DNA of 64,000 nucleotides from Microbacterium halimionae (GTDB lineage Bacteria > Actinomycetota > Actinomycetes > Actinomycetales > Microbacteriaceae), in the NCBI RefSeq assembly GCF_011761265.1, contig NZ_JAAOZB010000002.1, positions 558,001 to 622,000 on the forward strand. The letters run 5' to 3'. The position numbers and the translations under genes were made by a program. Of the stretch, positions 16,413 through 24,127 are shown in pieces; the stretch's first letter is position 1; each line of letters begins with the position of its first letter. The notes under the pieces were generated by a model. The model worked only from the letters and a program-made list of their open reading frames with translations, was not told the DNA's origin and ran no database searches.

Positions 16413-17552
16413 TCATCTTGGTTGGAACGGTAGCTTTCGACCGGCAAGTCCGCGGGGTTCGGTAGCGAGTTTCGTCGCAAGTTCTGTGATCGCGCGTGCC
16501 GCGGGGTCTTCTGGATCGGCGAGAACGACGGGAGCGCCCGAATCTCCGGCCACTCTAAGTGCCGAGCTGAGCGGCACGGAGGCGACAAGCGAAACATTCT
16601 CGCCTCCCGCAGACAGCGAGGCGGCGACGGCAGCTCCGCCTCCCGAGCCGAACAGTTCCAGTGTGGTGCCGTCCGGGAGAGTCATAGGCGCCATGTTTTC
16701 GATGACCCCCACAACGCGTTGGCCGGTCTGACGCGCGAGCACGCCGCTGCGCACAGCCACGTCTGAGGCGGCAGGTTGGGGGGTCGTTACGACGAGGACT
16801 TCGGCGTGAGGCAGGAGCTGACCAACTGAAATTGCAACGTCTCCGGTACCTGGAGGCATGTCGAGGAGCAAGATATCAAGGTCGCCGAAGTGCACATCGG
16901 TCAAAAATTGTTGCACGGTGCGATGCAGCATCGGGCCGCGCCATGCGACGGCGGCTCCTTCATCACCCTCGCGAAGAAACATGCCAATTGACACTGTTTT
17001 CACGTCGTACGCGATGGGCGGAAGGATGAGCTGATCGATGCGAGTCGGGCGAACGGTTCGTCCCGCTTCGTCAACGAGGCCCAACAACCCAGGAATTGAG
17101 AAGCCGTGCACGTCGGCGTCGATGAGGCCAACGGAGAGTCCACGTGCGGCCAGCGCGACAGCGAGGTTTGCCGTGAGCGTGGACTTGCCGACTCCGCCCT
17201 TACCACTTGTGACGGCGATGACGCGGGTGAGGCTTTCGGCCGTGAAGGCGACACCGCGAGGACGCCCGGCTCGAAGCCGTTCGGTGAGCGCCGCTCGTTG
17301 CTCCGGGGTCATCACCCCCATCTCAATGTCGGTCTCGATGACTCCTGGCACACGTGCAGCAGCTTCACGGACGTCGCTTTCGATGCGGACGGCAGCGGGA
17401 CATCCGACAATCGTTAGAGCCACCCGTACATGTGCGACGCCATCAGCGACAGTGACGTCGCCAATCATGTCTAGCTCCCCGAGTGGGCGCCGAAGCTCCG
17501 GGTCAATAACAGCTGAGACCGCGGACCGAACGCTCTGGACGTCAGCGCTCAC
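16413..17552 (-). CDS. mrp: Mrp/ApbC-family Fe-S cluster carrier ATPase
   Basis: P-loop ATPase of 379 residues that delivers Fe-S clusters to apoproteins. An N-terminal MIP18/DUF59-like domain (about residues 1-90) precedes the deviant Walker A GKGGVGKSTLTANL and the LIDADVHGFSIPGLLG switch region; Walker B is LLLDMPPGTGD. The C-x-x-C expected in many Mrp proteins near the C-terminus is not evident. GTG 17552 begins 11 bases inside the end of the DUF1003 gene and matches the family start; the open frame to 17648 is an overlap artefact. Cotranscribed with DUF1003 and the MgtE-like gene. Confidence 0.9.
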   Translation of the reverse strand: MSADVQSVRSAVSAVIDPELRRPLGELDMIGDVTVADGVAHVRVALTIVGCPAAVRIESDVREAAARVPGVIETDIEMGVMTPEQRAALTERLRAGRPRGVAFTAESLTRVIAVTSGKGGVGKSTLTANLAVALAARGLSVGLIDADVHGFSIPGLLGLVDEAGRTVRPTRIDQLILPPIAYDVKTVSIGMFLREGDEGAAVAWRGPMLHRTVQQFLTDVHFGDLDILLLDMPPGTGDVAISVGQLLPHAEVLVVTTPQPAASDVAVRSGVLARQTGQRVVGVIENMAPMTLPDGTTLELFGSGGGAAVAASLSAGGENVSLVASVPLSSALRVAGDSGAPVVLADPEDPAARAITELATKLATEPRGLAGRKLPFQPR

Positions 17553-18141
17553 GCGCGCGCCGTTCTGCATTCTCCGCGCGTTCGCGGCGCTCGCGGCGCT
17601 CTTCACGCTCAGCAACGACCTCTTCAGATTCGCCGGCTGCGCGAGCATCTAGGTCTTCGACGAACGACTTGAGCGCATCGCGTAGCGAATCTCTTGTAAC
17701 GATCTCTTCGGAGAGGTCGGTGATCTTCATGCGCAGGGCCACGACTTCGCGAGCAAGGTATTCGGTATCGGCGAGGTTTCGCTCTGAACGTTGACGGTCC
17801 TGTTCGATCTGCACGCGATCCCGATCGTCCTGTCGGTTCTGGGCCAACAGAATGAGCGGAGCCGCATACGAGGCCTGCAGCGAGAGCACGAGGGTAAGCG
17901 CGGTGAACCCGTTTGCGGCGGAATCGAACCTCAGCGCGTTGGGTGCCATGGTGTTCCACGAGATCCATGCGACGCAGAACAGGGTAAGCGCGATCAGGAA
18001 CCAGGGTGTCCCCATGGCTCGCGCAATCCACTCCGTGCCGCGCCCGAACCTGTCGCGAGATGGGCGCGGAGTGCGCGCCAGCATCCCGGAGCGTCCGCGG
18101 GGTGCGTCGAGCTCGGGGATACGTCCCTTTCGTGCCATCAT
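17542..18141 (-). CDS. DUF1003 membrane protein
   Basis: A 199-residue protein with two closely spaced membrane helices (about residues 47-65 and 80-102, around LIALTLFCVAWISWN and TALTLVLSLQASYAAPLILL), the hallmark of DUF1003, followed by a long charged, probably coiled-coil C-terminal region rich in Arg and Glu. The hairpin LSLQASYAAPLILLAQNRQ is the family core. Function is unknown; in Actinobacteria it is regularly encoded between an MgtE/CBS protein and mrp, as here. The ATG overlaps the upstream stop within ATGATG. Confidence 0.88.
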   Translation of the reverse strand: MMARKGRIPELDAPRGRSGMLARTPRPSRDRFGRGTEWIARAMGTPWFLIALTLFCVAWISWNTMAPNALRFDSAANGFTALTLVLSLQASYAAPLILLAQNRQDDRDRVQIEQDRQRSERNLADTEYLAREVVALRMKITDLSEEIVTRDSLRDALKSFVEDLDARAAGESEEVVAEREERRERRERAENAERRARER

Positions 18142-19409
18142 CGCGTCCTCGCGACAACTGTCTCGGTGCCGTCATCAGAGTCGCCCGATCGCCAGTCATC
18201 AGGCAAGAGGTAATCGAGGACATCATCGACGCTCACGGCCCCGACCAGTCGGTGTGCGCCGTCTGTGACTGGCAGCGACACGAGGTTATAGCTGGCGAGC
18301 ATTCGTGCGACTTCTGCCGCGGGAGCTGTCGCTGGCACTGGATCGATCGTGTCGTCGATGATCGCGCCCAGCCGTTCGTGCGGCGGGTAGCGGAGCATTC
18401 GCTGGAAATGCACAGTGCCGAGCAAGCGTCCCGTGGGGGTTTCGTACGGGGGGAGGGTTACATAAACCGCCGCCGCAAGCGCTGGGTGCAACTCGTGGCG
18501 CCTGATCAGAGCTAGGGCTTCCGCGACGGTTGCATCGGCCGAGAGAACGATGGGTTCGGGCGTCATGAGGCCACCCGCAGTCTCTGGGCCGTACTTCAAC
18601 AGCGCGCGGACGTCTTCGGCCTCTTCAGGCTCCATGAGGTCGAGAAGTTCCTCAGAGCGGGCATCTGGCAACTGGCCGAGGAGGTCTGCGGCGTCGTCGG
18701 GCTCCATCGCGTCGAGAATGTCGGCAGCTCTTTCGTCGCCGAGGGCCTCGAGAATGTGGACTTGATCTTCCTCCGGCATTTCCTCGAGTGCATCAGCCAG
18801 GCGATCATCAGGGAGCTCCCCAGCGACCTCGATGAAGCGCTCCTCAGGAAGATCGAGAAGTGTGTTGGCGAGGTCTGCGGGCTTCAGCTCAGCAAGGCTC
18901 GCGACGAGTTGTTCGGCAGACTGCGGCTCGCCGGGCTCTTGCGTTTCGCGGATCGCCTTCCAATCCGCGAACGTCGTGGCACCCTTCGCGAACGGCGCAG
19001 AGCTCGTCTTCGGGCGGCGGAGGAAGAGCTGACCGACATCCCACTCGCCGAGCCGGTTCCGTTCGATCGCGACGTCTTCGATGACGGCTCGACCGGAGCC
19101 ATCTTTCAAATACACCTTGCGCCCGAGTAGCTCCGTGATGACGCGCACTTCTCCGCCACGCTGCTGGAAGCGGCGAACGTTGATGAGCCCTGTCGTAATC
19201 ACCTGGCCGGTCGCGATGGATGTCACACGGCCGATCGACACGAAAACATGCCGTCTACCGGGGATTTCAACGACGAGTCCAACGACGCGCGGAGCGTCGG
19301 TGGTGCGATATATCACGACCACGTCGCGGACCTTGCCGAGACGGTCGCCAGCGGGGTCGAAAACCGAACACCCGGCTAGGCGTGCGGCAAAAACCCGTTG
19401 CGTACTCAC
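18138..19409 (-). CDS. MgtE N-domain/CBS protein without a transporter domain
   Basis: A 423-residue cytoplasmic protein. Residues about 1-155 contain two PRC-barrel-like beta segments, about 190-270 the MgtE N-terminal superhelix with repeated DLLGQLPD/LLDLMEPEEA motifs, and about 275-415 a pair of CBS domains (ETAGGLMTPEPIVLS, then VARMLASYNLVSLPVTDG). The membrane pore of true MgtE is absent, so this is not a Mg transporter itself; it may sense Mg or nucleotide and act on a partner, perhaps the adjacent DUF1003 protein (inference). GTG 19409 is chosen on the N-terminus and a leaderless promoter layout. Confidence 0.85.
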   Translation of the reverse strand: MSTQRVFAARLAGCSVFDPAGDRLGKVRDVVVIYRTTDAPRVVGLVVEIPGRRHVFVSIGRVTSIATGQVITTGLINVRRFQQRGGEVRVITELLGRKVYLKDGSGRAVIEDVAIERNRLGEWDVGQLFLRRPKTSSAPFAKGATTFADWKAIRETQEPGEPQSAEQLVASLAELKPADLANTLLDLPEERFIEVAGELPDDRLADALEEMPEEDQVHILEALGDERAADILDAMEPDDAADLLGQLPDARSEELLDLMEPEEAEDVRALLKYGPETAGGLMTPEPIVLSADATVAEALALIRRHELHPALAAAVYVTLPPYETPTGRLLGTVHFQRMLRYPPHERLGAIIDDTIDPVPATAPAAEVARMLASYNLVSLPVTDGAHRLVGAVSVDDVLDYLLPDDWRSGDSDDGTETVVARTR

Positions 19410-19416
19410 AGACTCA

Positions 19417-19422
19417 AGAGTA
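19417..19422 (-). promoter_or_regulatory. -10 element for the MgtE/CBS gene
   Basis: TACTCT on the minus strand, seven bases upstream of GTG 19409, consistent with a leaderless mRNA. Confidence 0.45.
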
Positions 19423-19481
19423 GTCGGCGCCAACGCACGGTGCCCGCGTCACCACGCCAGATGCGATGCGATGATGGGTAC

Positions 19482-20144
19482 ATGAGTATTTCGGGTGGAT
19501 ATCCTCCGGCACGGGGAGAAGTTGGCGACACAATCGCGAGCTACCCCTCTTATGAGGCGGCGCAGAAGGCAGTTTCTTCTCTCATCGCGGGGGAGGTGCC
19601 TGCGAAGCACATCGCGATAGTGGGCAACGGTTTGCGTTCAATTGAACGTGTCACCGGCCGATTGGGATACGCGGCGGCCGCGCGAAGCGGAGCACTCAAC
19701 GGACTGCTTCTGGGGCTGCTATTTTCTTTCATCTTCGTCCTCGGAGATCCGGCGGCACCCATTCAGACATTCGCAGGCGTGCTGCTCGTTGGTATCGCCG
19801 TCGGAATGCTGCTGAGCATCATTACCTACTCGTTTTTACGGCGTCGACGCGATTTCGCGTCCGTCATGCAGATCGTCGCTGATAGCTACGACGTGACAGT
19901 TTCACCTACGAGCGTGCAACGCGCGCGTCAGGTACTGAACGGCGGCGGAGGAGCACCAGCATCCGTGCCGACCGCGCCGTCAGCATCGGAGGGAACACCC
20001 TCGTCATCATCAACACGTCCGCCAGTCTCCGCGCCCTCACGCGTTGATTCCGAGCCGCCGAGATATGGGGAGCGCATTGCGCCGCCGGCGGCTGCGGACG
20101 ACACGAACGAGGGGCACCCCGATCAGGAGCGCCCCTCGTCTTAG
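19482..20144 (+). CDS. General stress protein 17M-like membrane protein
   Basis: A 220-residue protein. Residues about 10-60 form a YflT/general-stress-17M-like domain (IASYPSYEAAQKAVSSLI then HIAIVGNGLRSIERVTGR), followed by two membrane helices (about 72-90 and 97-118), a cytoplasmic segment, and a low-complexity Pro/Ser tail. The function of this family is not known beyond stress association in Bacillus. ATG 19482 fits the domain boundary; the frame upstream to 19398 overlaps the divergent gene. Its last codons are embedded in a GC-rich hairpin. Confidence 0.75.
   Translation: MSISGGYPPARGEVGDTIASYPSYEAAQKAVSSLIAGEVPAKHIAIVGNGLRSIERVTGRLGYAAAARSGALNGLLLGLLFSFIFVLGDPAAPIQTFAGVLLVGIAVGMLLSIITYSFLRRRRDFASVMQIVADSYDVTVSPTSVQRARQVLNGGGGAPASVPTAPSASEGTPSSSSTRPPVSAPSRVDSEPPRYGERIAPPAAADDTNEGHPDQERPSS
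20107..20139 (+). terminator. Hairpin at the end of the stress-protein gene
   Basis: ACGAGGGGC (20107-20115) pairs with GCCCCTCGT (20131-20139) across a 15-base loop, within the last codons. The T-tract is weak (CTT then TAG), so termination is possible but uncertain. It would serve the two convergent genes here. Confidence 0.45.
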
Positions 20145-20157
20145 CGTGCTTCGCTGT

Positions 20158-21597
20158 TTAATTCGTGAGTCGCGCGATCCACTGCTCAATCTCGTCGGCC
20201 GTGCGGGGCATTCCACCGGAAAGATTCACCGGACCGTCTTCAGCGAGCAGGATGTCATCTTCAATGCGGACACCAATTCCACGGAACTCTTCTGGAACAG
20301 TCAGATCGTCGATCTGGAAGTAGAGGCCGGGTTCGATCGTGAATACCATTCCCGGTAGCAACACGCCGTCGTAGTACATCTCTCGCCGCGCTGCGGCACA
20401 ATCGTGCACATCGATGCCGAGGTGGTGGCTCGTGCCATGCACCATGTACCGGCGGTGCTGGCCGCCTGAGTCCGCGTCGAGCGCCTCCTCAGCGGTCACG
20501 GGAAGCAGACCCCACTCTGCAACTCGCTGGGCAATAACGCTCATTGCAGTGTTGTGGAGATCGCGAAATTTCACGCCGGGGGCAGCGACTGCGAATGCCG
20601 CGTCGGCGGCTTCACGCACGGCCTCGTAAACCTTTCGCTGTACCTCGCTGAACGTGCCGTTGACCGGCAGCGTCCGCGTGATGTCAGCTGTGTAGAGGCT
20701 GTCGACCTCAACACCTGCGTCCACAAGAATCAGGTCGCCGGGTGACACCGCGCCATCGTTACGTGTCCAGTGCAGGTAGCACGCGTGCGGGCCGGAGGCT
20801 GCGATGGTGTCGTACCCTTCGCCGTTGCCATCACTTCGCGCGCGGCTGTGGAAAACGCCCTCCACAACCCTCTCGCCACGTGGGTGATCGACGATGGACG
20901 GCAACGCGCGGACGATGTCGTCGAAGCCGGCCGCGGTGGTGTTGACCGCGAGCTGCAGCTGTTCGATTTCGAAGTCATCTTTGATGAGCCGAAGCTCCGA
21001 GACGAACTGGGTGATTTCGGCATCTTCCTCAACGACCAGATCACCAGGAACGGACGTGAAATCCGCGATGTGTGCTGTGGCGATATCGAGGTTCTCTGCG
21101 ACCTCTGAGAGAGACGGCCGGGGGCCAATCCAGAACTCACCCACCGTCGAGTCCGCATAGAACTCGGTTGTCGTGCGGTCTGCTCGTTCGCGAAAATACA
21201 GCGTGATGTCGTGGCCGTTGTCATTCGGATCGAACACGAGCACGGCACCCGGTTCTGTGTCGCTCGCCCATCCGGTCAAGTGAGAGAAAGCCGAGTGCGC
21301 ACGAAACGGATAGTCGGTGTCGTTGCTGCGTTGTTTCAGTTCGCCGGCAGGAACCACAATTCGGCGGCCGACGAACGTTGCTGAGACAGCTGAACGTCGT
21401 CGCGCCGCAAACTCTGCCTGCGCGCGGGCTCTGACGCGAGTAGGAGTGCGCTCTGCCCATCCCGTTGAGATCGTCGTCAGGAATCCCTGTGGGAAGGGCT
21501 GTCGTCGGTTGGTTGTGCCAACTTCTGTCTCAGCCTCCGGGGGAGTCTCCGGCGTCGCTGCGGATGCAATCGTGTCGCTGTCGCCTGTGGTTGTCAT
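20158..21597 (-). CDS. pepP: Xaa-Pro aminopeptidase (aminopeptidase P)
   Basis: Cytoplasmic M24B metallopeptidase of 479 residues that removes N-terminal residues preceding proline. An N-terminal creatinase-like domain (about 60-210) is followed by the pita-bread catalytic domain with metal ligands in LVDAGVEVDSLYTADITRT (two Asp), HGTSHHLGIDVHD (His), MVFTIEPGLYF (Glu) and the final Glu in VRIEDDILL. The ATG is preceded by GAGGA. The gene lies 47 bases downstream of the EEP-family gene on the same strand, and may be cotranscribed with it. Confidence 0.94.
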   Translation of the reverse strand: MTTTGDSDTIASAATPETPPEAETEVGTTNRRQPFPQGFLTTISTGWAERTPTRVRARAQAEFAARRRSAVSATFVGRRIVVPAGELKQRSNDTDYPFRAHSAFSHLTGWASDTEPGAVLVFDPNDNGHDITLYFRERADRTTTEFYADSTVGEFWIGPRPSLSEVAENLDIATAHIADFTSVPGDLVVEEDAEITQFVSELRLIKDDFEIEQLQLAVNTTAAGFDDIVRALPSIVDHPRGERVVEGVFHSRARSDGNGEGYDTIAASGPHACYLHWTRNDGAVSPGDLILVDAGVEVDSLYTADITRTLPVNGTFSEVQRKVYEAVREAADAAFAVAAPGVKFRDLHNTAMSVIAQRVAEWGLLPVTAEEALDADSGGQHRRYMVHGTSHHLGIDVHDCAAARREMYYDGVLLPGMVFTIEPGLYFQIDDLTVPEEFRGIGVRIEDDILLAEDGPVNLSGGMPRTADEIEQWIARLTN

Positions 21598-21644
21598 TCC
21601 TCAATTCTCGCACTTCGTGCATGAGGCAACACTGATTGCTTTGG

Positions 21645-22661
21645 CTATTCGTACGGCTCGAGCTGAACGACGAGTGGTCGGTGGTCGCTACCGGCGTCAT
21701 CGAGTGACTGCAGCACGACGGATCCTGTGGCTGTCCAGTGCGCACTCACCATAACGTGATCGATGGGTGCACCGGCAAGCGCGGGGAGTGCCGTTGACCA
21801 TGTGCCGATCGCACCGTTTCCGGTTGCCGCGGCAGTGTCGGTGCATTGGCCGAGATCTCCGCCATCGACGCCGAGTCCAGACATGTGGTCGACAGTCGCG
21901 TTGAAATCTCCCGCCATGATGACGTTGGCGTCGCCCGCGCACTGATCAGCGAGCCATTGAAGATCGCCTCGCCACTGGGGCATGTAGTCTTCCCGCGGAG
22001 CGACGGCGTGTGCCGCGACAACGATGGGCCCGTCTCCGCTGTTTGGCATGGCGACGGCGCTGGGAAGGGTCGACGTATTGCTCGTGCCATCTGCGGAAGA
22101 CTCAATGACGGAGTAGTCGCCAAGATCTGGGGAAATCAAGATTGTGGTGGACTCAGAGTCCCACTCGCCGGACTGCGTGTGATGCGCCCACATCGGGTGC
22201 CCGAGTTCTCCCATTGAAACTGCGACCGCGGTACCGGTTTCGATCGTCGTCTCCGGCAGGGTGACGATGTCGGCATCCATCGCGACAGCTGTCTGCGCAA
22301 TAGTGTCCGCCGATGTTGCAACACCGGCGGTATTCCAGGTCATGACTCGCACACTGGTTTCGGTCTGCTCGGGGAGCGTTTGCGATCCGAGTCCGCGTGA
22401 CGCGAGGATCGCGCCGTTTACCCCCGCTCCGGCAAGAAAAACAAACGCGAGCGACAATGCCAACGCGCGGATGGGACGCACGACCGCGAGGAACAGCGCG
22501 AGCACAAAAAGTGCGGCGAATCCGACAGCGATAAGAGCCCGAAACGAGACGAGCTGGGCGATGGGAAGGTCGCGTTCGAGGCGAAAAAACTGCGGCCAAG
22601 AAATCACCGCCACAGCAATCGCGCCAAGCACAGTGAGGAGGAGTCCGAACAGGCGCAGCAC
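21645..22661 (-). CDS. Membrane-anchored endonuclease/exonuclease/phosphatase-family protein
   Basis: A 338-residue protein with three N-terminal membrane helices (about residues 2-20, 38-58 and 64-84) followed by an EEP-fold domain. Characteristic elements are VMTWNTAGVATSAD, the metal-binding Glu in LPETTIETG, VMAGDFNATVDHM (Asp/Asn), and the C-terminal SDHRPLVV (Asp-His). The catalytic domain should be extracytoplasmic. The substrate could be nucleic acid, phospholipid or sugar phosphate. The start GTG lies seven bases after TAGAGT, giving a likely leaderless transcript. Confidence 0.82.
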   Translation of the reverse strand: MLRLFGLLLTVLGAIAVAVISWPQFFRLERDLPIAQLVSFRALIAVGFAALFVLALFLAVVRPIRALALSLAFVFLAGAGVNGAILASRGLGSQTLPEQTETSVRVMTWNTAGVATSADTIAQTAVAMDADIVTLPETTIETGTAVAVSMGELGHPMWAHHTQSGEWDSESTTILISPDLGDYSVIESSADGTSNTSTLPSAVAMPNSGDGPIVVAAHAVAPREDYMPQWRGDLQWLADQCAGDANVIMAGDFNATVDHMSGLGVDGGDLGQCTDTAAATGNGAIGTWSTALPALAGAPIDHVMVSAHWTATGSVVLQSLDDAGSDHRPLVVQLEPYE

Positions 22662-22668
22662 GACGGCG

Positions 22669-22674
22669 ACTCTA
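22669..22674 (-). promoter_or_regulatory. -10 element for the EEP-family gene
   Basis: TAGAGT on the minus strand, seven bases before GTG 22661. Confidence 0.45.
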
Positions 22675-22716
22675 CGTCAGGAGGCTGAGAGATCGGCGGA
22701 AGCCGTCGGCTCGGAC

Positions 22717-22722
22717 TACGCT
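22717..22722 (+). promoter_or_regulatory. -10 element for leaderless PHP-domain gene
   Basis: TACGCT, then CAAAGG, then ATG 22729. Confidence 0.55.
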
Positions 22723-22728
22723 CAAAGG

Positions 22729-23598
22729 ATGGCTGAGCAGGAGCGGTTTCGCGGACCAAGCGATCTGCATCTGCACTCGCTGCGCTCGGACGGCACAGAC
22801 TCGCCTGCCGAAGTGATGGACGCAGTCCATCGCCATGGCATCCGGACGGCTGCGTTGACAGACCATGACACCACCGCTGGGTGGGCGGAAGCCGCGGAGG
22901 CCGCCCGAGCGCTGGGTATGACTTTCGTGCCCGGTATGGAGCTCAGCACCCGACAGAGCGGTCGAAGCGTTCACCTGCTGGCCTACCTTTTCGACCCCGC
23001 GGATCCTGCTCTCAACGCCGAGATTGCACGCATCCGTGAGTCCCGGATGGGACGAGCAGCCGCGATTGTCGCCAACATCGGGCGCGACTACGACCTCACC
23101 TGGGCGGACGTCGTTGCCCAGACTTTCGACGATGCAACCGTCGGACGCCCTCATATCGCCGACGCTCTCGTGGCGAGAGGCCTCGCTGTCGATCGGAGCG
23201 CCGCGTTTGACGGCATCCTTCACCCTCGTGCCGGATATTACATTCCGCACTATGCGCCGTCGGTCGAGGATGCTGTGCGACTCGTCGTTGCGGCCGGAGG
23301 AGTGCCGATCGTCGCCCATCCGACGCCGGCCGGACGCGATCGGATGATGCCAGTTCCGGTGTTGGAAAAGCTCATTGCCGCCGGGCTTGCTGGGTTCGAA
23401 ATCAATCATCGTGAGAACACTGAAGCAGGCAAGGCCGTCCTGCGGGAGCTGAGCCATAAACACGACCTCATCGTGACGGGGTCGAGCGATTATCACGGCT
23501 GGGGAAAGCCAAATGTGCCGGGGGAGAACACCACAGCGGATGCAGCTGTTGCGCGCATTATCAGCGGTGCACGAGGAAGCGCCCCCGTCTACCCGTAG
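22729..23598 (+). CDS. PHP-domain metal-dependent phosphoesterase
   Basis: A 289-residue cytoplasmic protein of the PHP family (TrpH/YciV-like; some members are 3',5'-nucleotide bisphosphate phosphatases or 5'-3' exoribonucleases). Metal ligands are visible: DLHLHSLRSDGTDSP near residue 12, ALTDHDTTAGW near 40, PGMELS near 65, VPIVAHPTPAG and the C-terminal GSSDYHGWGKPN. The length is close to TrpH. ATG 22729 is the family start; an open frame runs back to 22261 but is antisense to the EEP gene. The end of the gene overlaps a hairpin. Confidence 0.88.
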   Translation: MAEQERFRGPSDLHLHSLRSDGTDSPAEVMDAVHRHGIRTAALTDHDTTAGWAEAAEAARALGMTFVPGMELSTRQSGRSVHLLAYLFDPADPALNAEIARIRESRMGRAAAIVANIGRDYDLTWADVVAQTFDDATVGRPHIADALVARGLAVDRSAAFDGILHPRAGYYIPHYAPSVEDAVRLVVAAGGVPIVAHPTPAGRDRMMPVPVLEKLIAAGLAGFEINHRENTEAGKAVLRELSHKHDLIVTGSSDYHGWGKPNVPGENTTADAAVARIISGARGSAPVYP

Positions 23599-23619
23599 GC
23601 AGATGAGGGCGCTTCGTCT
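23576..23619. terminator. Hairpin between convergent PHP and SHOCT genes
   Basis: GAAGCGCCC (23576-23584) pairs with GGGCGCTTC (23607-23615), with partial extra pairing inside, then GTCTT. The PHP-gene stop is in the loop. A T-tract is poor, so efficiency is uncertain. Confidence 0.5.
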
Positions 23620-23633
23620 TGTGAAGATGAGGC

Positions 23634-24050
23634 TTAGCTCAGCGCCTTTGCTTTGAGCTGCTCAAATTCAGCCGCTGTAATAGCGCCTGCGTCAAGCATT
23701 TCTTTCGCCTTAGCGATTTCTTCGGTCGGGCTCGTGCCCGCGACCTGCTTTATGTACGAGTCCTGCGCGTCCCGGAACTGCTTCGCCTGCGCAGCACTAC
23801 GTTCACCCATGCCGCCCCCGCGGACAATGAGGTATACCAGGGGTCCGAGGAACATGAAGAAGATGATGAAGAGGAGCCAGAGGGCTTTCCACCCACCCGC
23901 AAGCGTGTGATCACGGAAGATGTCGCTGACAATCGCGAACAGCGCGAAGATGTAGCCAACCAAAATGATGATCGACAGGAACCACCAGATGGTTTCGCCA
24001 AGTGATCCCCAAAACCCCTGGTACTCAACAGTCTGAGCGAATACGTGCAC
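23634..24050 (-). CDS. PLDc_N / SHOCT-domain membrane protein
   Basis: A 138-residue protein with two membrane helices in a PLDc_N-type hairpin (about residues 20-42 and 56-77, around IWWFLSIIILVGYIFALFAI and WLLFIIFFMFLGPLVYLIVR) and a C-terminal SHOCT motif (about 108-138: EEIAKAKEMLDAGAITAAEFEQLKAKAL). SHOCT segments are short helical hairpins thought to mediate oligomerisation or regulation. The function is unknown. GTG 24050 has AAAGG upstream. Preceded by the helicase terminator, so likely separately transcribed. Confidence 0.82.
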   Translation of the reverse strand: MHVFAQTVEYQGFWGSLGETIWWFLSIIILVGYIFALFAIVSDIFRDHTLAGGWKALWLLFIIFFMFLGPLVYLIVRGGGMGERSAAQAKQFRDAQDSYIKQVAGTSPTEEIAKAKEMLDAGAITAAEFEQLKAKALS

Positions 24051-24063
24051 GGGTGTGCCTTTC

Positions 24064-24101
24064 TAGAAAAGTCCGATGACACTCCCTGGTGCCATCGGAC
24101 T
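24064..24101 (-). terminator. Rho-independent terminator of the DEAD-box helicase gene
   Basis: Read on the minus strand: AGTCCGATG pairs with CATCGGACT (outer 9 bp, with further CAC/GTG pairing inside), followed directly by TTTTCT. It lies 26 bases beyond the helicase stop. Confidence 0.85.
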
Positions 24102-24127
24102 CACTCTAGCGGCGACCTGAATTTTCG

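Noticed and set aside
20107..20139. Stem-loop considered as a regulatory RNA element
   Set aside because: It is within coding sequence and best explained as a modest terminator between convergent genes.
22261..22728. In-frame extension of the PHP protein
   Set aside because: Lies antisense to the EEP-family gene and is Arg/Ser-rich; the leaderless promoter points to ATG 22729.
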